This document shows, piece after piece, positions 59,668 through 64,000 of a stretch of 64,000 bases of DNA. Under the pieces are notes generated by a model. The model did no database searches and had not been told where the DNA came from. It was given only the letters and a program-made list of their open reading frames with translations. The stretch is taken from positions 22,104 to 86,103 of the forward strand of contig CAZEQC010000006.1 in the NCBI GenBank assembly GCA_964514285.1. The letters run 5' to 3'. The position numbers were made by a program, and so were the translations under genes. Position 1 is the stretch's first letter, and every line of letters begins with the position of its first letter. Source of the stretch: SKLM01 sp964514285. Lineage in GTDB: Bacteria > Chloroflexota > Anaerolineae > B4-G1.

Positions 59668-60711
59668 ATGAGACAGAAGTTGCCATTTGTTAAGTCAGTT
59701 CGTCGGATGATCTCGGAGAACCTACCCGCCACCGTTGTGCTGGTCGGCACGGTGGTGCTGGCTGTGGTGGTCGGGGCTGCGGGTGGGACAGCGCAGATCA
59801 TCAACAGTATCGTCACCGGCGGCATGTGGGCGCTTATGGCCGTCGGTCTAGCGCTGGTGTTCGGCGTTATGAACATCCCTCAGTTCGCCCACGGGGAAGC
59901 CTTCATGACCGGCGCCTATGCATCGTATTTCGTCTTCGAGTTCTTACAGATGAGGCTGGGGAACAGTGCCAGCCCCTTCCTCCAGGCTGTGGCGCCGTTG
60001 GTCGCCATCGCAGCAGCCGCGGTTGCTGGCTTCGTCCTGGGGCTGTTTCTTGAGAAACTGCTCTTTTACCCCCTGCGGCTCCGTAGCAAGGCTGGCGAAT
60101 GGGTTATGAATGCCTTCCTCTTGACCGTGGGCATTTCCTTCATGCTGACCAACGGAACGACGTTGGTCCTGGGTGCCAACTATCGGGGGGTTCCCCAGTA
60201 TTGGCGTGCTGCACCCTGGACGATTCTGGGAGCGCCTGTCTCCGTGGACCGTGCCATGGCGTTCATCGTCTCCGTGATCTGCATTGCTGCTTTGTGGTTG
60301 TTTCTGAGCCACACGCGCACGGGGCGGGCTATCCGTGCCGTTTCTCAAGACGAGATTGGCGCTCAGATGATGGGCGTCAACTTGAACTTCATCTACCCAC
60401 TGACCCTTGGCCTGGCGACTGCCCTGGCCGCCGTGGCTGGGGGGAGCCTACTCTTCCTCTTCCAGGCGTATCCGACGGTAGGCGTCAGCCCCCTTTATCT
60501 TGCCTGGTACGTGGTTATGATGGCCGGGCTGGGCAACATCGCCGGAGCCATCGTCGGCGGCTTCATCGTGGGCATCTTGCAGACGGCGACGCAGCAATTC
60601 GCTGGAGTTGTCTGGACTGACGTTATCCCCACCATGGTGATGATTGTTATCCTGTTGGTCGTTCCCTCCGGGATCTTCGGAACCGACGTGAAGGGAATCT
60701 CGGAGAAGTAG
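59668..60711 (+). CDS. livH: Branched-chain-type ABC permease LivH
   Basis: This 347-residue inner-membrane protein has about eight hydrophobic segments. LivH-type signatures are GGMWALMAVGLALVFGVMNIPQFAHGEAFMTGAY and the cytoplasmic coupling loop SHTRTGRAIRAVSQDEIGAQMMGVN, which would touch the ATPase. The ATG 59668 has CAGGAGG upstream; an earlier GTG at 59608 is less likely. It forms the translocation pore with LivM. The matching ATPase genes are not in the window. Confidence 0.93.
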   Translation: MRQKLPFVKSVRRMISENLPATVVLVGTVVLAVVVGAAGGTAQIINSIVTGGMWALMAVGLALVFGVMNIPQFAHGEAFMTGAYASYFVFEFLQMRLGNSASPFLQAVAPLVAIAAAAVAGFVLGLFLEKLLFYPLRLRSKAGEWVMNAFLLTVGISFMLTNGTTLVLGANYRGVPQYWRAAPWTILGAPVSVDRAMAFIVSVICIAALWLFLSHTRTGRAIRAVSQDEIGAQMMGVNLNFIYPLTLGLATALAAVAGGSLLFLFQAYPTVGVSPLYLAWYVVMMAGLGNIAGAIVGGFIVGILQTATQQFAGVVWTDVIPTMVMIVILLVVPSGIFGTDVKGISEK

Positions 60712-60771
60712 CGGAGAACCGATATGCTGGTTACCGCAATCTGAACGATGAGCAGACGAGGAGGAGAGATC

Positions 60772-61890
60772 ATGACATCACTGGACGTTCAAGAGGAGAA
60801 GTGGTCGGACTTGTGGTCAACGATTGTCGTCTATGCCAATGCCATCGGGTGTTCCCCTCTAGGGGCGGGACTCTTGGTGGTCTTGGCTGTACTGCCCTTG
60901 ATACCCCCCTTCAACCAGGAACACTTCGTGCGATGGTTGGTTATGGGGGCATTCTTGGCCGCTCAGGCTATTGCCTTCGATTTCACGGCGGGCTACATCA
61001 ACGTGGTGAACTTCGGCTTCGCGGCATTTCTGGGCGTCGGCGCGTACACTTCCGCGATTTTGGCCAATGAGATGCCCTTCTTGATTGTCCAGCCGGGGAT
61101 CTCGCCCTGGATCGGGATGTGGGCCGGGGCTCTCCTGGCGGGCCTATTGGGCTTGGGTTTGGGGTGGCTGACGCTGCGGTTGCGCGGGATCTTCGCGGCT
61201 GTGATGGCATGGTTTGTGGGCATTGCGCTGATGGGCTTGACTCGCAACCTAGCACCCCTCACCCGCGGGTCGATGGGGCTTCATCCGTCCACATTCCTGG
61301 ATACGACGAGCAACTTGCCGTACTACTACATCATTCTGGTGATGATGATCGTCATCTACATCACGTTGCGGCTGGTGACGCGTTCCCACATCGGATTGGC
61401 CTTCAAAGCTATAGGCCAGAACCTTGATGCGGCTAAGGCCTCGGGGATCAACCCCACGTTCTACCGGGTGTTGAACTTCACCCTGTCGTGTTTCTTCGCT
61501 GGCTGGTTGGGTAGCTTCTACGCGCACTATTATGCATCCCTAACGCCGCGGTCGGTGATGCATACGGCAAAGACGACCGAGGTGCTGGCCATCGCCTACA
61601 TCGGAGGGCGTGGTAGTATGTGGGGCGGGATCATCGTAGCATTTCCCTTCGTCTTCTTCATTGAATACCTCCGCTCCACCTTTGCGGAGCTACCCGGTCT
61701 CCACATGGTCATCTACGGCGCGCTGATGATCTTGCTGATGATCTTCTATCCTACCGGCGTCGCAGGCATGGTTGAGTCGATTAGCGAACGGTTGAAGGCC
61801 GCCCTGAGGGCGCGAGCGCTCGTCGGCGAATCCGATGCCCGAGGTGCCAGGGTTCCGAAGGCCGACGTGTCGCAGGATTGGGAGAGGTGA
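60772..61890 (+). CDS. livM: Branched-chain-type ABC permease LivM
   Basis: This 372-residue permease has LivM features: AFDFTAGYINVVNFGFAAFLGVGAYTSAIL, a long periplasmic loop, and the coupling region SHIGLAFKAIGQNLDAAKASGIN. GAGGAGGAG precedes the ATG at 60772; the ATG at 60748 is an alternative. In nearly all systems livG and livF follow directly, but the sequence after the stop codon at 61890 shows no ATPase. Instead a minus-strand ORF overlaps its end. Confidence 0.93.
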   Translation: MTSLDVQEEKWSDLWSTIVVYANAIGCSPLGAGLLVVLAVLPLIPPFNQEHFVRWLVMGAFLAAQAIAFDFTAGYINVVNFGFAAFLGVGAYTSAILANEMPFLIVQPGISPWIGMWAGALLAGLLGLGLGWLTLRLRGIFAAVMAWFVGIALMGLTRNLAPLTRGSMGLHPSTFLDTTSNLPYYYIILVMMIVIYITLRLVTRSHIGLAFKAIGQNLDAAKASGINPTFYRVLNFTLSCFFAGWLGSFYAHYYASLTPRSVMHTAKTTEVLAIAYIGGRGSMWGGIIVAFPFVFFIEYLRSTFAELPGLHMVIYGALMILLMIFYPTGVAGMVESISERLKAALRARALVGESDARGARVPKADVSQDWER

Positions 61891-62023
61891 AGGCCCAGCG
61901 CGAACCGTCCCGGGCGTCCAATTCGACGACTTCGTTCTCACTCGCCCTTCCCTCAACGTTCCGGATGGCGGTGTTCAAAGAGTGTAGACCAACATCTGTC
62001 CTGGTTGCTGTAGGTGTAGACAT
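61781..62023 (-). pseudogene. Truncated 5' gene fragment under MocR-type promoter B
   Basis: The ATG at 62023 has a near-perfect ribosome site (GAAGGAGGTGAGCG) and lies about 54 nt after the predicted transcript start of operator-promoter module B. The 80-codon frame, starting MSTPTATRTDVGLHSLNTAI, runs past about 61890 into antisense sequence of livM, where its protein composition becomes the arginine-rich kind typical of an antisense shadow. It therefore looks like the first ~45 codons of a gene whose remainder was lost. I could not recognise the family. A short functional protein is the other reading. Confidence 0.45.
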
Positions 62024-62083
62024 CGCTCACCTCCTTCGGACTGAGTTAAGTCCCTTTCTTGGCTTTTGACCAACGACACTTAC

Positions 62084-62172
62084 AGTATACACGTCCCGAA
62101 ACGTGATTGGTAGGGGCAGAAGTGGGCAATTGTAACCATAACAGATGACCAATTAGGGTAACTGTTATGGTT
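62084..62172 (-). promoter_or_regulatory. MocR-type operator-promoter module B
   Basis: Minus strand: AACCATAACAG (62162-62172), 17 bp, CTGTTATGGTT (62134-62144), 12 bp, TTCTGCCCCT (62112-62121) touching -35 TACCAA (62107-62112), 17 bp, -10 TATACT (62084-62089). The first box covers the stop codon of the EamA gene. The downstream target is the truncated fragment. Confidence 0.8.
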
Positions 62173-63139
62173 CATTCTCCTTAACTGTGTTGTAGGACCG
62201 CTCTCTCTTCGTCGACCGAGATCCGTTCCTGCGGGGCCAAGAGAGCATAAGCACGCCGCCCACAACCAGGATAGATCCCAGGATCTGATCGACTGTCATG
62301 CGCTCGTGGAGTAGGAGATAGGCATAGACGCCGACAAGGGGGATCTCGACCATAGCCAAGATCGACGCGATACTAGCCTGCAGGCGGCCCAACGCGAAGG
62401 TATAGACGGAGAAGCCTCCAATCGTCGCTATTCCGATGAGCCCGGCGAAGTAGAGCAGCGTGGAAGGGGGTACATCCTGGGGCTGCGGCGTGAAGAACTG
62501 GATCGGCAACAGCACTAGTGCTGCAAAACCGAAGCCGTAGGTCAGCGTGGTGAAGGGATGGTAGCCGGCCCCAACCCTCTTGACGAACAGGTTCCACGCG
62601 GCGTAGAAGATGGGCAGGCCCAGGCCCACAAGGAAGCCGGACACCGTCAGATCCGCCTCTCCCAACACACTCACGCCGCAGACCAAAACTGTGCCGACGA
62701 AGGTCAGTACGATGGCCAGAATCTTCCGTCCGGTCAGCGGCTCGCGCCAGATGATCCAGGCGCTGATAGCGACGACGGCTGGCATTGCTGCTTGCTGCAC
62801 CGTCGCCACGGCTGCTCCGTTGAGGAAGACGGCCAAGTTCCAGAAGATGTGGAAGGTCCCGATGCTGGCCCCTAATCCTGCCAGCCAGAGCAGATCCTCC
62901 TGCTCCACCCTGAGCCAGCTCGGTCGCAGCACCCGCAGCCCGACCAACAACACGAGAAACGTCGACAGATCTCGCCAGAAGGCCAAGGCCAAAGCAGAGA
63001 CCTGTTGGTTGCTCAGGATAAGCTTGACAAACAGCCCCGACGTTGCCCAGCACGCCGTGGCAAGCAGCACCGCGAGGGTGCCGAGCATATCGGGGTCATG
63101 GAGCACTTCCTTCTCGTGCGTGGTCGTCGACTGTGACAC
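62165..63139 (-). CDS. EamA-family drug/metabolite exporter
   Basis: This 324-residue protein has ten hydrophobic segments in two EamA repeats (about 17-150 and 165-305). The repeat signatures are LATACWATSGLFVKLILSNQQVSALALAFWRDLS and LGRLQASIASILAMVEIPLVGVYAYLLLHERMT. Such transporters move amino acids, nucleosides or metabolites, usually outward. It starts at GTG 63139 with GGAGG upstream and has two tandem MocR-type modules in front of it. It is divergent from the MocR regulator gene. The substrate is unknown. Confidence 0.9.
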   Translation of the reverse strand: MSQSTTTHEKEVLHDPDMLGTLAVLLATACWATSGLFVKLILSNQQVSALALAFWRDLSTFLVLLVGLRVLRPSWLRVEQEDLLWLAGLGASIGTFHIFWNLAVFLNGAAVATVQQAAMPAVVAISAWIIWREPLTGRKILAIVLTFVGTVLVCGVSVLGEADLTVSGFLVGLGLPIFYAAWNLFVKRVGAGYHPFTTLTYGFGFAALVLLPIQFFTPQPQDVPPSTLLYFAGLIGIATIGGFSVYTFALGRLQASIASILAMVEIPLVGVYAYLLLHERMTVDQILGSILVVGGVLMLSWPRRNGSRSTKRERSYNTVKENEP

Positions 63140-63202
63140 TATCGGTTTTTCCTCCGGTGATCGAAACGACGTTCTTGAATCCCTGCGATCTCACAGGCCC
63201 CC

Positions 63203-63290
63203 ATTATACAGGAGTCTGCCGCGGAATAACAGGGACAGAAGCGGGCATTTGTTACCATAACAGATCCGGTATGAGGGCATCTGTGAGGTT
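63203..63290 (-). promoter_or_regulatory. MocR-type operator-promoter module C (EamA gene)
   Basis: Minus strand: degenerate distal box (63281-63290, 7 of 10 matches), 17 bp, CTGTTATGGT (63254-63263), then the proximal box TTCTGTCCCT (63231-63240) touching -35 TGTTAT (63226-63231), 17 bp, -10 TATAAT (63203-63208). Confidence 0.78.
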
Positions 63291-63302
63291 GTTTACCTCC
63301 AT

Positions 63303-63391
63303 AGTATAAGGGCGCTGACGGCGGACGTTTAGGGGCAGAATCGCCGACTCTTCATCCTAATAGGCAGCGGTTCTCGCGAACTGTATCTTGT
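63303..63391 (-). promoter_or_regulatory. MocR-type operator-promoter module D (tandem, overlaps mocR promoter)
   Basis: Minus strand: distal box at 63381-63391 (only the CTGT core kept), 17 bp, CTATTAGGATG (63353-63363), 12 bp, TTCTGCCCCT (63331-63340) touching -35 TAAACG (63326-63331), 17 bp, -10 TATACT (63303-63308). The distal box overlaps the -35 of the divergent regulator gene. Confidence 0.7.
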
Positions 63392-63416
63392 TATGCTTCC
63401 TTGTGGGTGCTATAAT
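63388..63416 (+). promoter_or_regulatory. Leaderless promoter of the MocR-type regulator
   Basis: -35 TTGTTA (63388-63393), 17-bp spacer, -10 TATAAT (63411-63416). The ATG at 63424 is 7 bases after the -10, where transcription should start, so the mRNA should have no leader. No ribosome site is present. Confidence 0.7.
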
Positions 63417-63423
63417 AGATTGT

Positions 63424-64000
63424 ATGGGTGAAGATGGGACGTACAAGTACGAGAGAATCGCGGACGACGTCGATCACCTCATCGCCTGCGGGGCTTTCAA
63501 ACCCGGCGATCGCATCCCGTCGGTGCGGGAGATGAGTCGTCAGCGAGACGTCAGCATCTCCACGGTTCTCCAGGCCTACTACTTGCTGGAGGCCCGCGGG
63601 CTGATCCGAGCGCGGCCCCGTTCGGGGTTCTACGTGCGTAACGACCTGCCTAGCGACCTCCCCGAACCGGAGATCTCCTCGCCAGCGCCCGACCCCGCCG
63701 AGGTCAGCATGCGGGAGTTGGTCTCCATGGTCGCTCACACCGACACCCACAACCCGGACCTGATTCAGCTCGGCGTCGCGCATCCTAACCCATCGCTGGC
63801 GGCGACGCAGGAGCTCAATCGGACGATGGCCTCTGTCGCCCGTCAGATGGGAGACGCCAGCGGGATGTACGACTATGCGCCGGGCTGCGAAGAGCTGCGC
63901 ATGCAGATCGCCAAGCGGTCCCTGGTCGCCGGGTGTAGCCTGGCGCCGGACGACATCATCATCACCTCCGGCTGCTCGGAGGCGGTCAGCTTCTGCCTGC
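63424..64000 (+). CDS. MocR-type GntR/aminotransferase regulator (partial)
   Basis: 192 codons are visible before the window edge. The N-terminus is a GntR winged helix (KYERIADDVDHLIACGAFKPGDRIPSVREMSRQRDVSISTVLQAYYLLEARGLIRARPRSGFYVR, about 8-75). A linker follows, and then the start of a PLP-dependent aminotransferase-like domain (LIQLGVAHPNPSLAATQELNRTM, GMYDYAPGCEELRMQIAKR, IIITSGCSEAVSF). MocR/PdxR/GabR proteins bind PLP or its adduct with an amino compound and control transport or PLP genes, often activating a divergent gene and repressing their own. The four operator modules and the gene arrangement fit this. Confidence 0.92.
   Translation, partial: MGEDGTYKYERIADDVDHLIACGAFKPGDRIPSVREMSRQRDVSISTVLQAYYLLEARGLIRARPRSGFYVRNDLPSDLPEPEISSPAPDPAEVSMRELVSMVAHTDTHNPDLIQLGVAHPNPSLAATQELNRTMASVARQMGDASGMYDYAPGCEELRMQIAKRSLVAGCSLAPDDIIITSGCSEAVSFCL

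Noticed and set aside
1..64000. CRISPR arrays, tRNA or rRNA genes, intact insertion sequences
   Set aside because: No regular spaced repeats of 23-40 bases, no cloverleaf with a T-arm consensus, no rRNA blocks and no transposase-like protein were found by reading.

Overview
The window is high-GC bacterial DNA carrying about 54 protein genes, packed with short gaps and many 1-8 nt start/stop overlaps. No rRNA, tRNA, CRISPR array or intact insertion sequence was seen. The content suggests a member of the Chloroflexota, possibly an Anaerolineae/Caldilineae-like lineage. It includes a very large GAF-domain hybrid kinase, an XPB-type helicase with two large helicase-associated partners, fused molybdo-hydroxylase subunits, several non-pyrrolysine MttB/MtmB-type methyltransferases, and many GTG/TTG starts. 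This placement is inference from gene content only.

Layout. 1-3.5 kb: a penicillin-binding lipoprotein (cut by the window edge), maf and a cation-diffusion facilitator, the last two divergent from a shared promoter region. 3.5-9.1 kb: a minus-strand signalling operon of a BldC-like HTH protein, a single-domain response regulator and a 1497-residue five-GAF hybrid kinase. 9.3-12.4 kb: an acyl-CoA dehydrogenase with its own ETF beta/alpha pair. 13.2-20.9 kb: glycogen synthase, a Nudix hydrolase, a PfkB sugar kinase, a molybdo-hydroxylase (truncated FAD subunit plus fused FeS-Mo subunit), a Usp protein and exonuclease III. 21.0-23.7 kb: a four-gene overlapping metal cassette (CooT, a His-rich protein, a CDF-NifX fusion and a radical SAM enzyme). 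23.7-34.9 kb: a PRiA4_ORF3-type protein, the XPB helicase trio, a LipM-like acyltransferase, a DUF503 protein flanked by 8-bp repeat arrays, a HhH-GPD DNA glycosylase and a secreted repeat protein.

35-64 kb is a catabolic island. A tungsten-type aldehyde:ferredoxin oxidoreductase is divergent from a GntR/FadR-type regulator, and both promoters carry a matching palindrome in the -35/-10 spacer. The regulator is followed by a co-directional run of 19 genes: MmgE/PrpD, aconitase-type large and small subunits, PrpF, a SucC/SucD-like CoA ligase with a ferredoxin-like gene between its subunits, an HMG-CoA-lyase-like enzyme, a CaiB CoA transferase, an MtmB-like methyltransferase with no in-frame stop at the pyrrolysine region, a corrinoid protein, a dimethylglycine-dehydrogenase-like flavoprotein, an Asp/Glu racemase-family protein, an MttB-family methyltransferase, a second ETF pair, a solute-binding lipoprotein, LivH and LivM. 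The likely logic is uptake of a methylated amine or acid, corrinoid-dependent demethylation, oxidation into ETF, and CoA-dependent C-C cleavage of the carbon skeleton. The exact substrate cannot be read from the sequence.

The best new signal is regulatory. Four copies of one operator-promoter module (36.5, 62.1, 63.2 and 63.3 kb) have identical internal spacing and all fire toward the minus strand. They precede an orphan solute-binding protein, a truncated gene start and an EamA exporter, next to a divergent MocR-type regulator that is probably their controller and has a leaderless promoter of its own.
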